DNA of 40,883 bases from assembly GCA_026984915.1 (NCBI GenBank), contig JALSRG010000077.1, positions 1 through 40,883 on the forward strand. Direction: 5' to 3'. Made by a program: the position numbers and the translations under genes. Within the stretch, counting starts at the first letter, position 1; each line of letters starts with the position of its first letter. The stretch comes from Marinosulfonomonas sp. Lineage in GTDB: Bacteria > Pseudomonadota > Alphaproteobacteria > Rhodobacterales > Rhodobacteraceae. Positions 32,732-40,883 of this stretch are shown piece after piece. The notes beneath the pieces are model-generated. The model saw only the letters and a list, made by a program, of their open reading frames with translations, was not told where the DNA came from and searched no databases.

Positions 32732-34921
32732 ATGGACAAAGACCCGATGACGCAGGCTGATTTTCTGCAATCCCCCTTCCCTCCGGCGCAGGAACTGCCC
32801 GCGCCGGAATGGGCCGGCCCGAAACGGTTTTTCAACCGCGAGCTAAGCTGGCTGGCCTTCAACTGGCGGGTGCTGGACGAGGCGCGCAACCCGCGCGTCC
32901 CGCTGCTGGAACGGGTGCGGTTTCTGTCGATCTCGGCCGCCAATCTGGACGAATTCTTTACCGTGCGCGTGGCTGGGCTGCGCGAACTGGCCCAGGCCGG
33001 CAACACCACCCCGGCCGCTGACGGGCTGACCCCGGCCGAACAACTGGTGCTGATCAACGAAGACGCGCGCCGGCTGCTCGACGCGCAGCAGAAAGTATGG
33101 GAAGCCCTGCGTCTCGAAATGGAAGAACAGGGCATCCGCCTTCTGGACGGCAATGCACTGAGCGACGCCGACAAGACTTACCTCGAACAGTATTTTCTGA
33201 CCCAGGTGTTTCCGGTGCTCTCACCCCTGGCCATTGATCCGGCACACCCGTTTCCCTTCATCCCCAATGCCGGGTTTTCGCTGGCGCTTCAGCTTGAACG
33301 CAAATCCGACAAGCGCCGCTTGCAGGCCCTTTTGCCGATCCCGCAGCAGATCGACCGCTTTATCAGCCTTCCGGCTAAGAATGGCAGTGATCGGTTCCTG
33401 CCGCTCGAAGAACTGCTGTTGCTGCACCTGGAGCAGTTGTTTCCAGGCTATCACGCCCGCGGCAGTTGCACCTTCCGGGTGTTGCGCGACAGCGATCTGG
33501 AGCTTGAGGACGAGGCCGAAGATCTGGTCCGCGAATTTGAAGTGGCGCTCAAACGCCGCCGCCGGGGCGAGGTGGTGCGGCTGAAGATTTCCGCCGGTGC
33601 CCCTCCGGCCCTGCGCAAACTGATCCAGAATGAACTGCGCGTGCGCGAAACGGAGATTGTGGAAATTTCCGGCATGCTCGGTCTGGTCGACCTGAAGGAA
33701 CTTGTTCTGGACAGGCGCCATGATCTGCTCTGGCCGGTTTTTACCCCGCGGGTGCCGGAACGGGTGCAGGATTTTGAGGGTGACATGTTCGCCGCGATCC
33801 GCCAGAAAGACATGCTTCTGCATCACCCCTATGAAACCTTCGACATGGTCGTGCGGTTTTTGCAGCAAGCGGCACGCGATCCGGACGTGCTGGCGATCAA
33901 GCAAACGCTCTACCGCACCTCGCGCCAATCTCCTATTGTCGAGGCTTTGTGCGAGGCCGCCGAAAACGGCAAATCGGTGACAGCGCTGGTCGAGCTCAAG
34001 GCGCGGTTCGACGAAGCCGCCAATATCCAGCAGTCACGTCGCCTCGAACGGGCCGGCGCGCATGTGGTTTACGGTTTCATCAACTACAAAACCCACGCCA
34101 AGATCAGTGCCGTGGTCCGGCGCGAGGGTGGCAAACTTGTCACCTACACGCATTTCGGCACCGGCAATTACCATCCGATCACCGCCCGCATTTATACCGA
34201 CCTTTCCTTCTTTACCTGCAATGCGGCCCTGGGGCGCGACGCTACCAAGGTTTTCAACTACCTGTCGGGTTACGCGCAGCCGGTCAATCTTGAAAACCTG
34301 TCGATCGCGCCGCTCAATCTCAAATCCACCCTGCTTGAACTGATCGAGCAGGAGGCCGGACACGCCCGCGCCGGGAAGCCCGCTGAAATATGGGCCAAGA
34401 TGAATGCGTTGGTCGAGCCTGACGTGATCGACGCGCTCTATGCCGCCAGTCAGGCCGGTGTCAAGATCACCCTGATTATACGCGGCATCTGCGCGCTGCG
34501 CCCCGGCATCTGCGGCCTTAGCGAAAATATCCGGGTAAAATCCATCGTTGGGCGGTTTCTGGAGCATTCCCGTATCGTCTGTTTTGGCAACGGCTATGGT
34601 CTGCCCAGCAAAAAAGCACGGGTCTTCATCAGTTCGGCCGACTGGATGGACCGCAACCTGAACCGGCGGGTGGAAACACTGGTTGAAACCCGCAATGCAA
34701 CGGTCAAAGCCCAGATTGTCAGTCAGATCATGGCGGCCAACCTCGCCGACGAGGCACAAAGCTGGATTCTGAAACCCGACGGCAGCTACTTCCGCCCGCC
34801 GGGGCCGGATAACGGCCACGCTTTCAACTGTCATCGCTTTTTCATGGAAAACCCGTCCCTTTCCGGGCGTGGGTCGGCGGGGGCCTCGGATGTTCCCGAA
34901 CTGGCCCATTCCAAAGATTGA
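32732..34921 (+). CDS. ppk: Polyphosphate kinase 1
   Basis: This 729-aa protein makes polyphosphate from ATP. It has the N-terminal RFFNRELSWLAFNWRVLDEA, the two catalytic phospholipase-D-like domains with the phosphorylated His in NYKTHAKISAVVRR and the second His in FLEHSRIVCFGNG, and HFGTGNYHP between. The length is typical. The start is not well marked: ATG at 32732 is used, ATG at 32747 and TTG at 32729 are alternatives, and none has a strong ribosome site. It is followed 59 bases later by ppx, so polymer synthesis and breakdown are encoded side by side. Confidence 0.95.
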   Translation: MDKDPMTQADFLQSPFPPAQELPAPEWAGPKRFFNRELSWLAFNWRVLDEARNPRVPLLERVRFLSISAANLDEFFTVRVAGLRELAQAGNTTPAADGLTPAEQLVLINEDARRLLDAQQKVWEALRLEMEEQGIRLLDGNALSDADKTYLEQYFLTQVFPVLSPLAIDPAHPFPFIPNAGFSLALQLERKSDKRRLQALLPIPQQIDRFISLPAKNGSDRFLPLEELLLLHLEQLFPGYHARGSCTFRVLRDSDLELEDEAEDLVREFEVALKRRRRGEVVRLKISAGAPPALRKLIQNELRVRETEIVEISGMLGLVDLKELVLDRRHDLLWPVFTPRVPERVQDFEGDMFAAIRQKDMLLHHPYETFDMVVRFLQQAARDPDVLAIKQTLYRTSRQSPIVEALCEAAENGKSVTALVELKARFDEAANIQQSRRLERAGAHVVYGFINYKTHAKISAVVRREGGKLVTYTHFGTGNYHPITARIYTDLSFFTCNAALGRDATKVFNYLSGYAQPVNLENLSIAPLNLKSTLLELIEQEAGHARAGKPAEIWAKMNALVEPDVIDALYAASQAGVKITLIIRGICALRPGICGLSENIRVKSIVGRFLEHSRIVCFGNGYGLPSKKARVFISSADWMDRNLNRRVETLVETRNATVKAQIVSQIMAANLADEAQSWILKPDGSYFRPPGPDNGHAFNCHRFFMENPSLSGRGSAGASDVPELAHSKD

Positions 34922-34980
34922 CGGCAGCACACCCACCCGTCTAGATAGATCGTGAAGCCGCGGCAACTCCGGGGGATGGA

Positions 34981-36516
34981 ATGAACGCCGACTTTGAGGA
35001 TTGGGGCACATTTGGCCGGCCTCTTTTCGACGATCCGGACACGCGCGCGCTGAAACGTGTCGGCGTGGTCGATGTCGGGTCCAACTCGGTCCGGATGGTG
35101 GTGTTTGACGGCGCCGCCCGCAGCCCCGCCTATTTCTTCAACGAAAAAATCATGTGTGCCCTGGGCGACGGGTTGGCGGAAACCGGGTATCTCAACCCGA
35201 AGGGACGCATACGCGCACTGGCCGCCATCCGCCGCTTTCAACTGCTGGCAGAGGGCATGAAACTGCCGCGCCTGACAGCCGTGGCAACCGCTGCGGTACG
35301 CGAAGCGGGCGACGGCCCCGAGTTCAGGGCCGAGGTAGAACGGGAAACCGGTCTGAACCTGCACGTGATTGATGGCCTGGAAGAGGCCCGGCTTTCCGCC
35401 CAGGGTGTGTTGCTGGGGTGGCCCGGCGCTTATGGCATGATGTGTGATATTGGCGGCGCGTCAATGGAACTGGCCGAAATCAGCAATGGCCAGGTGGGCC
35501 AATGCGTGACATCCAACCTCGGCCCGCTGAAACTGCGTGGCATGAAGGGCGGGCGCAAGGGCCTGCGCAAGCATATCAAAGAGGTGATGGGCGAACTGCG
35601 CCAGAAAATGCCCCATGATGGCCAGCGGCTGTTTCTGGTTGGCGGGTCATGGCGGGCAATTGCCCGGCTTGACATGGCCCGGCGCAATTATCCCCTGACG
35701 GTGTTGCACGAATACCGGATGACCCCGAAATCGGTGATGGAAACGGTGAAATGGATCGACGGGCACGATCCCGATGAACTGCGTGGGCTGACAGGAACAT
35801 CAGAGGCGCGCCTGGCTCTTGTTCCGATCGCCAGCCAGGTGCTGAAACACCTGATTCGCACCTTCAAGCCCAAAGATATTGCCGTCTCCAGTTACGGTAT
35901 CCGCGAAGGCATGCTGTATGAACAAATGCCTGACCGGCTGCGCCAGCGCGATCCGTTGATCGAGGCCTGCCGCTTTGAGGAAAAGAAAGAGGCCCGCCTG
36001 CCCGGTTTTGCCAAGGAACTGCACGCTTTTATCCGGCCTCTGTTCAATGCGGCGCGCCCGGACCGCCAGCGCCTCATTCAGGCCGCCTGCCTGCTGCATG
36101 ATGTGACCTGGCGCGCCCATCCAGACTACCGGCACGAGGCCTGCTTTGAGTATGCAACCCGGGCAAACCTGGGCGGTTTACGCCACCGTGAACGGGTGTT
36201 TCTGGGCCTTGCCTTGTTGCACCGTTACAAAAACAGCCGGGCTGAAACCCGGTTTGAACCTCTGTTCCGGCTCTTGTCGGAAAAGCATGTCAACGAGGCC
36301 GAAATACTCGGCAAGGCCATGCGGTTTGGCGCCATGTTTTCGGTCGATTCCCCGACCCGTTACGCTGAACTCAAACTCTATCCGAAAAAGAGAAAACTGG
36401 AACTGAAGCTGACAGCAAAAGGCCGCGACCTGTTTGGCGAAGTCGCACAGGCGCGGTTCAAATCGCTGGCGGATGCGCTGGCGGTTGAAACCCTGGTGAA
36501 AGAAAAAACTGCCTAA
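34981..36516 (+). CDS. ppx: Exopolyphosphatase/GppA-family phosphatase
   Basis: This 511-aa member of the actin-like ASKHA fold has DVGSNSVRMVVFDG at 31-44 (phosphate loop), ATAAVREAGDGPEF, a second loop CDIGGASMEL and a C-terminal helical HD-like part (LLHDVTWRAHPDYRHEA). It hydrolyses polyphosphate from the ends or (p)ppGpp-type pppGpp. GGGGGATGGA precedes the ATG. It is the last gene of the perM-hda-ppk-ppx unit; its stop overlaps a convergent hydrolase gene by 4 bp. Confidence 0.93.
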   Translation: MNADFEDWGTFGRPLFDDPDTRALKRVGVVDVGSNSVRMVVFDGAARSPAYFFNEKIMCALGDGLAETGYLNPKGRIRALAAIRRFQLLAEGMKLPRLTAVATAAVREAGDGPEFRAEVERETGLNLHVIDGLEEARLSAQGVLLGWPGAYGMMCDIGGASMELAEISNGQVGQCVTSNLGPLKLRGMKGGRKGLRKHIKEVMGELRQKMPHDGQRLFLVGGSWRAIARLDMARRNYPLTVLHEYRMTPKSVMETVKWIDGHDPDELRGLTGTSEARLALVPIASQVLKHLIRTFKPKDIAVSSYGIREGMLYEQMPDRLRQRDPLIEACRFEEKKEARLPGFAKELHAFIRPLFNAARPDRQRLIQAACLLHDVTWRAHPDYRHEACFEYATRANLGGLRHRERVFLGLALLHRYKNSRAETRFEPLFRLLSEKHVNEAEILGKAMRFGAMFSVDSPTRYAELKLYPKKRKLELKLTAKGRDLFGEVAQARFKSLADALAVETLVKEKTA

Positions 36517-37223
36517 CGCAGAACCAACGGTTCGGCCAGCCAGTCGCGCAAGGCGGTATTCGTTGCCGCCGGCTGCTCCAGCGTCGGCAGATGCCCGGCA
36601 TCCGGAATGACCTTCAGCTTGGCATAGGGGATCAGCCCCGCCATGAAATCATGGCGCCGCACCGGGGTCAGCCCGTCGTGCTCACCACAAAGCACAAGCG
36701 CCGGCATGCGTATTTTTCGCAGGGTTTTCTGCTGGTCCGGCCGGCGCTGCAACGCGCGCGACTGGCGAATGAAAACACCCTCCCCCAGATTCGTTGCCAT
36801 TTCATACATCAGCGCCAGAATCTCCATCCGGCGCGGGCCGGGGGCCAGATATTCCGGTCGCATGACATCGCGCATCACCTCTTCCAGCCGCCCGGCTTTC
36901 ACGCCGACAATCTGCGGCTCGCGCAGCGCTGCAACCGGGGGTGTTTCCGCCTGTGAATTGGTAGCCATCAGGGCAACCCGCGTTACCCTTTCAGCGGCGC
37001 GGCGCAGCACTTCCATGGCAACAATCCCGCCCATCGACAACCCCGCAAGGGCAAAGCGCTCCGGCGCGGCATCCAGAACAGCCTGCGCCATTTCCTCAAC
37101 ACTCTCTTCTCTGGAAAGATTGGCAACATGAACGGCGCGTTCACCTGAAAAGGCCACGATCTGCGGCAAAAACAGCCGTGCGTCACACATCATTCCGGGA
37201 ATAAAAAGGAGCGGCTCGTTCAT
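36513..37223 (-). CDS. Alpha/beta hydrolase
   Basis: This 236-aa alpha/beta-hydrolase has the nucleophile elbow GLSMGG (S63), an acid in the LVLCGEHDGLTP strand and the catalytic His in PDAGHLPTLEQP. It is an esterase or acyl hydrolase of unknown substrate. The ATG at 37223 begins MNEPLLFIPGMMCDARLF, the usual start of this group; the frame is open to 37313 but that part is not conserved-looking. It lies about 100 bases downstream of a second hydrolase gene. Confidence 0.84.
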   Translation of the reverse strand: MNEPLLFIPGMMCDARLFLPQIVAFSGERAVHVANLSREESVEEMAQAVLDAAPERFALAGLSMGGIVAMEVLRRAAERVTRVALMATNSQAETPPVAALREPQIVGVKAGRLEEVMRDVMRPEYLAPGPRRMEILALMYEMATNLGEGVFIRQSRALQRRPDQQKTLRKIRMPALVLCGEHDGLTPVRRHDFMAGLIPYAKLKVIPDAGHLPTLEQPAATNTALRDWLAEPLVLR

Positions 37224-37324
37224 AAGGCTTCTTTGCTTGTCTTTTCGCCCCGACCCTAGGGGAATTCCACCGGCAATGCCAAGGCCAATCCCCACGCTGC
37301 GGCAATTTTCCACCGCATTATAAT

Positions 37325-38086
37325 TCAGGAAGCCCCGGAACCACCGCCGAGAACATCACTGATGCTCTCGGCAATCAGTTTCAGGCAGGCGGGGGTCGAA
37401 AACCTGTGATCCGCCCCTTTGACCAGCGTCAGGCAGATATCTTTGCCCTGTGCATGTGCCAGCAGGCGCAGCGCAACCGAAAGCTCCACATCCCTGTCCT
37501 CCGTACCCTGCAAAAAGCGGGCCGGAAAAGGAAGATCCAGCGGCGGGCGCAGTACCAGATGCCGGCGGCCATCCTCGATCAGCTTGCTTGTGATGATATA
37601 GGGCTCGCCATATTCGGACGGCAGGGCAATGCGCCCCTTTTCGGCAAGCTCCTGCTTCTGCCTGTCGGAAAACCCGGCCCACATCCCGTCTTCGGTAAAA
37701 TCCGGGGCTGCTGCAATTCCAACAATTCCGGCCAGTTTATCCGGGATTTCACCGGCCAGAATGAGAGAAATCCAACCTCCCATGCTGGAACCGACCAAAA
37801 CCTGCTTGCCGGTGCATCGCGCCTCGATCACCGCCCGCGCATCAGCGGCCCAATCACCGATGCTGCCCTCCTCGAACGCGCCTGACGATTGCCCATGCCC
37901 CGAATAATCCAGCCGCAAAAATGCCCGCCCCTGCGCCCTGGCCCAGTCTTCCAGATACAGCGCCTTGGTGCCTTCCATGTCGGATTTGAAGCCACCCAGA
38001 AACACCACGCCGGGGGCCTTTCCTGCGGTCTGATGATAGGCAATCCGCCGCCCGTTGTTACATTCCAGATAATTTGGCTCTGTCAT
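37325..38086 (-). CDS. Alpha/beta hydrolase (ABHD10-like)
   Basis: This 253-aa protein has an oxyanion strand VVFLGGFKSDMEGTKA, LRLDYSGHGQSSG, the nucleophile VGSSMGGW (S101) and the His in GADHRFS. The GGFxSDMxGxKA and YSGHGxSxG pieces are those of the ABHD10/palmitoyl-thioesterase-like group found widely in alphaproteobacteria. The substrate is unknown. It and the downstream hydrolase may share a transcript. Confidence 0.85.
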   Translation of the reverse strand: MTEPNYLECNNGRRIAYHQTAGKAPGVVFLGGFKSDMEGTKALYLEDWARAQGRAFLRLDYSGHGQSSGAFEEGSIGDWAADARAVIEARCTGKQVLVGSSMGGWISLILAGEIPDKLAGIVGIAAAPDFTEDGMWAGFSDRQKQELAEKGRIALPSEYGEPYIITSKLIEDGRRHLVLRPPLDLPFPARFLQGTEDRDVELSVALRLLAHAQGKDICLTLVKGADHRFSTPACLKLIAESISDVLGGGSGAS

Positions 38087-38133
38087 CGCATGGCCCCCGT
38101 TGCATGGATTTCGGGGACCATAGCGTGCAGCCG

Positions 38134-38691
38134 TCAGCCCGACAATCCGGCAAGTGCCTGATCACTCGGCAATATTGCGCCATAGCCCATGGCCAGCGCC
38201 GCCATGAACCCGGCATGAACCTGCGCCGCCGGCACCTTGACCCCGTCAAACTCCAGATCGCGGGTGGCACAGGCATCATGGGCCACACTGCAGCGATAGC
38301 CCAGATCCGCCGCCGCCCGGGTGGTCGCATCAATGCAGAAATGGCTCATCGCGCCGATGATCAGCAGATCGGACACATCCAGCGCCTGCAACTTTGCCTG
38401 CAAATCGGTTTCGCGGAAACTGTTGGGGAAATTCTTGGTGATCACCGGCTCATCGCCTTTGGGCGCAACCACCTGATGTATCGTGGCCCCCGCGCTGCCA
38501 GGGGCGAAAAACGGTGCCGGTTCACGCAAAATCTCGTGGCGGATATGGATCACCGGCCGCCCGGCCGCGCGAAATGCCGCCAGCAGCCGCGCCGCATTCT
38601 GCGCCGCTGCATCAATCCCGACCAGAGGAAATTTTCCACCGCTGAAATAGTCGTTCTGCAAATCCACAATCAGCAAAGCCGTGTTTGTCAT
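38134..38691 (-). CDS. Isochorismatase-family cysteine hydrolase
   Basis: This 185-aa protein carries the catalytic triad of the family: D10 (VDLQND), K86 (ITKNFPNSF) and C119 (MSHFCIDATTRAA). Such enzymes hydrolyse amides, nicotinamide-type or isochorismate-type substrates; the exact one is not readable. It is divergent from a GlxA/AraC-type regulator, with a palindromic site between them, so it is a likely regulatory target. Confidence 0.88.
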   Translation of the reverse strand: MTNTALLIVDLQNDYFSGGKFPLVGIDAAAQNAARLLAAFRAAGRPVIHIRHEILREPAPFFAPGSAGATIHQVVAPKGDEPVITKNFPNSFRETDLQAKLQALDVSDLLIIGAMSHFCIDATTRAAADLGYRCSVAHDACATRDLEFDGVKVPAAQVHAGFMAALAMGYGAILPSDQALAGLSG

Positions 38692-38754
38692 TGTTTTTCC
38701 TCTTTTATATCAGGTTTCGGGGGCAGCTTGTATTATGCGGCGATTCCCAGCTAG

Positions 38755-38768
38755 TGTCAGAATTGACA
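38755..38768. promoter_or_regulatory. Palindromic candidate operator
   Basis: TGTCA-GAAT-TGACA is a perfect 5-4-5 inverted repeat between the isochorismatase and GlxA-type genes. It fits a site for the adjacent AraC-type regulator or another dimeric repressor. If the regulator starts at the ATG at 38735 the site would be inside the gene. Confidence 0.45.
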
Positions 38769-38794
38769 TAAACAGCGCCAGATCAGACATTCCC

Positions 38795-39691
38795 ATGCCC
38801 AACCTTTTCCTGCTCGATTATCCCGGTGCCTCGCGTGCGGCTGTTGCCGGGTTGCAGGAAATGTTTGCCTATTCCGCACGCCTGCACAACCGCGACGGCC
38901 TGCCGGACATCACCCTGACAACCGGCCAGCCCCCGCATACCACCCCGGACGCGGTGATCCTGCCGCCTGCCTTTGGCAATGATGCCTACCTGACCCCGCC
39001 ACAGCCCATTATCGGCTGGCTACGCGCCCTGCCCGAAACCTGCCTGATCGCCTCGGCCTGCGCCGGAGCCTTCTACCTCGGCGCGGCGGGCCGGCTGGAC
39101 GGGCGCAATGTCACTACCCACTGGGCGCTGGGGCTTGACCTGCAATCCCGCTACCCCAAAGCCAACGTCGATACCGGCGAAATCCTGATCCGCGACGGGC
39201 GGGTCATCACAGCCGGCGGATTGCTGTCATGGATCGACCTTGCGCTGGAACTGATCGCGCATTTCTCCGGCCCCGCCATCATGCGCGAGATCGGGCGCCA
39301 CTTTGTCACCGATACGGGACGGCGTGATCAGCGCCCCTATCGCGCCTTCAACCCGCCCATGAACCACGGCGACCAGCAGATCGAACAGGCGCAATTCCTG
39401 ATCGAACGCACCTTTGCCGCCCCGATCCGCATCTCCGAACTGGCCAGAACCGTCGCCTTGGGCGAACGCACCTTCCTGCGCCGTTTTGAACGCGCCACCG
39501 GCCTGACGCCGCTCGCCTATGTGCAGCACCTGCGCATTCAGTCCGCCCAGCGCGCCCTTGAAAGCACCCCCGCCCCGGTCGAGCAGATCGCCTATGCCGT
39601 CGGCTATGAAAATGCCGGCGCCTTTCGCAAATTGTTCAAACGCCACACCGGCCTGTCGCCGTCACAATACCGACAGCGCCTGAAACGCTGA
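38795..39691 (+). CDS. GlxA-family AraC-type transcriptional regulator
   Basis: This 298-aa protein has an N-terminal DJ-1/PfpI-like domain with the nucleophile-elbow-like SACAGAFYLGAAGRLDG. A C-terminal AraC helix-turn-helix pair (ISELARTVALGERTFLRRFERATG and AYAVGYENAGAFRKLFKRHTG region) ends SPSQYRQRLKR. These regulators sense amine or amide metabolites. The ATG at 38795 gives the family-like start MPNLFLLDYPGAS; ATG at 38735 is possible. It probably controls the divergent isochorismatase gene and itself. Confidence 0.87.
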   Translation: MPNLFLLDYPGASRAAVAGLQEMFAYSARLHNRDGLPDITLTTGQPPHTTPDAVILPPAFGNDAYLTPPQPIIGWLRALPETCLIASACAGAFYLGAAGRLDGRNVTTHWALGLDLQSRYPKANVDTGEILIRDGRVITAGGLLSWIDLALELIAHFSGPAIMREIGRHFVTDTGRRDQRPYRAFNPPMNHGDQQIEQAQFLIERTFAAPIRISELARTVALGERTFLRRFERATGLTPLAYVQHLRIQSAQRALESTPAPVEQIAYAVGYENAGAFRKLFKRHTGLSPSQYRQRLKR

Positions 39692-39958
39692 TCCATTACC
39701 GTTCCCAGATATCTGCGCCGCAGGCATGATGTTCCTGCCCGCCCCGCCCTTCAGCCATACGGAATCCATACGCTTTCCATACCTTTTCCATACGCGGTTT
39801 TTCGCATCACCGCGCCATTGCGGCAACACCTTCACCCGCACCCGCCCCGGCCGCGCGCGCGCCGTTGACATCTCCGCGCTTTGGCGCGAAACACGGCCCC
39901 GAACCATACCCGCAACCGGGCGCTTGGTAGGCGCCAAACCGACGAGGAGCGCCAGACC
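39692..39958 (+). promoter_or_regulatory. Leader/promoter region of thrS
   Basis: These 267 bases hold no gene. They contain four phased CCATAC repeats (39755-39793), a TTGACA hexamer near 39867, CGCG-CTTTGG-CGCG and a GGCGC/GCGCC hairpin just before the ribosome site GAGGAG. I see no T-box-like structure. Confidence 0.5.
39755..39793 (+). repeat. Four CCATAC direct repeats with exact 11-bp period
   Basis: CCATAC occurs at 39755, 39766, 39777 and 39788, each start 11 bases after the last; three of four copies are followed by G. Spacing of one helical turn places them on one face of the DNA, as for cooperative regulator binding. They lie about 165-205 bases before thrS. Confidence 0.6.
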
Positions 39959-40883
39959 ATGGCCCAGATCCAACTCACCTTCCCCGATGGCAACAAACGC
40001 GAATTTCCTGCCGGCATCACGCCCGCCGAAATCGCCGCCGGTATCTCGAATTCGCTGCGCAAAAAGGCCATCTCGGCCATAGTGAACGGCCAGCACTGGG
40101 ATTTGCAGTGGCCCATCAATGAAGACGCCGAAATCGCCATCAACACCATGAAAGACGCGGAGCCGGCGCTGGAGCTGATCCGCCACGATTGCGCCCATAT
40201 CATGGCCCGCGCGGTGCAGGAAATCTGGCCCGACACCAAGGTCACCATCGGCCCGGTGATCGAAAACGGCTGGTATTACGACTTTGACCGCGACGAACCA
40301 TTCGTACCCGAAGACCTGGCGCTGATCGAGAAAAAGATGAAGGAAATCATCAACCTGCGCGATCCGGTCCGCACCGAAATATGGGAACGTGCCCGCGCCA
40401 TCCAGCATTACAGGGACAATGACGAACCTTACAAGGTAGAGCTGATCGAGGCCATTCCGGGGGATGAGCCTTTGCGCATGTATTGGCACGGCGATTGGCA
40501 GGACCTGTGCCGCGGCCCGCATCTGCAAAACACCGGACAGGTGCCCGCCGACGCCTTCAAACTGATGTCGATCGCCGGCGCCTATTGGCGCGGCGATTCC
40601 GACCGCGCCATGTTGCAGCGGATTTACGGCGTGGGTTTCCAGAACAAGAACGATCTGAAAAAGCACCTGCACATGCTGGAAGAGGCCGCCAAACGCGACC
40701 ACCGCAAGCTGGGCCGCGAAATGGACCTGTTCCACATGCAGGAAGAAGCCCCGGGACAGATTTTCTGGCACCCGAACGGCTGGCGCATCTACACCGAACT
40801 TCAGGACTATATGCGCCGCCGCCAGAACGAGGCCGGCTATGTCGAGGTGAACACACCGCAGGTGGTGGACCGCAAACTGTGGG
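39959..40883 (+). CDS. thrS: Threonyl-tRNA synthetase, N-terminal part (runs off the right edge)
   Basis: The 308 visible codons start [17 protein letters not shown], the TGS domain, followed by the editing domain with the HxxxH site (H76, H80 in LIRHDCAH) and C184/H188 (DLCRGPHL). The beginning of the class II catalytic domain follows ([21 protein letters not shown]). It charges tRNA-Thr and hydrolyses Ser-tRNA-Thr. GAGGAG lies about 10 bases before the ATG. The rest of the catalytic and anticodon-binding domains are beyond the window. Confidence 0.96.
   Translation, partial: MAQIQLTFPDGNKREFPAGITPAEIAAGISNSLRKKAISAIVNGQHWDLQWPINEDAEIAINTMKDAEPALELIRHDCAHIMARAVQEIWPDTKVTIGPVIENGWYYDFDRDEPFVPEDLALIEKKMKEIINLRDPVRTEIWERARAIQHYRDNDEPYKVELIEAIPGDEPLRMYWHGDWQDLCRGPHLQNTGQVPADAFKLMSIAGAYWRGDSDRAMLQRIYGVGFQNKNDLKKHLHMLEEAAKRDHRKLGREMDLFHMQEEAPGQIFWHPNGWRIYTELQDYMRRRQNEAGYVEVNTPQVVDRKLW

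Noticed and set aside
34034-35011. 325-aa open frame opposite ppk
   Set aside because: It is antisense to the catalytic half of polyphosphate kinase, without motif or ribosome site.
39755-39793. CRISPR-like array
   Set aside because: The units are only 6-7 bases with 4-5 base gaps, far too short for CRISPR repeats and spacers; kept as a phased direct repeat.
39692-39958. T-box or attenuator controlling thrS
   Set aside because: I found no threonine-rich leader peptide, T-box sequence or convincing terminator/antiterminator pair.
39662-40771. 369-aa open frame opposite thrS
   Set aside because: It covers the 3' end of the GlxA-type gene and the start of thrS on the other strand; thrS is unmistakable and the antisense product has no motif.

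Overview
The window looks like the chromosome of an alphaproteobacterium, most likely of the Rhodobacterales/roseobacter type. The signs are a short (about 445 aa) prolyl-tRNA synthetase, an Hda-type replication regulator in the order perM-hda-ppk-ppx, a DUF1194 von Willebrand protein, a small RTX protein and generally GC-rich codon use. No 16S rRNA or other direct taxonomic marker is present, so this placement is inferred from gene content.

Layout. (1) Positions 1-950 are a mobile-DNA junction. They hold the first 40 codons of a phage major capsid protein E gene running off the left edge, a scar made of an IS110-family transposase 3' end and an IS21-family istB 3' end with its terminal repeat, then an intact tRNA-Ser(GCU). 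(2) Positions 1157-25446 are a large Wzx/Wzy-type surface polysaccharide locus in several strand-switching blocks. The minus block 1157-8342 has a CDP-sugar trio (rfbF, an SDR, rfbG), a GT2-polyprenyl-phosphate sugar transferase fusion, a methyltransferase and a secreted beta-propeller glycosidase-like lipoprotein. After a 400-bp AT-rich regulatory region come an RmlB-like dehydratase (+), a NodB-type deacetylase (-), GT2/Wzx/GT4 (+), GT4/Wzy (-) and a long plus operon. That operon holds two SDRs (one LegB-like), a sugar nucleotidyltransferase, an ExoF/Wza-like exporter, a Wzc-like chain-length protein and a separate CpsD-like ATPase. It is followed by a DedA protein, an ATP-grasp enzyme and a small membrane protein. 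(3) Positions 25470-27265 (-) hold a small RTX calcium-binding protein and a DUF1194 VWA protein. (4) Positions 27309-40883 are housekeeping: lolD, lolC/E, proS, perM, hda, ppk, ppx, two alpha/beta hydrolases, an isochorismatase-family hydrolase divergent from a GlxA/AraC regulator, and the start of thrS.

How it works together. The fusion protein should load the first sugar phosphate on undecaprenyl phosphate and possibly add the second sugar. Three further glycosyltransferases, fed by five extended SDRs and two nucleotidyltransferases, would build an unusual deoxysugar-containing repeat unit. Wzx flips it, Wzy polymerises it, the split Wzc/CpsD pair controls length, and the ExoF/Wza-like protein exports it. 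The deacetylase, methyltransferase and beta-propeller lipoprotein are candidates for modifying or trimming the polymer.

The best candidates for something undescribed are the dedA-ATP-grasp-small membrane protein unit (23496-25446), the GT2-phosphoglycosyltransferase fusion (4043-6283), the CpsD-like protein lacking the P-loop lysine (22737-23375), and a four-copy repeat with an exact 11-bp period upstream of thrS (39755-39793).
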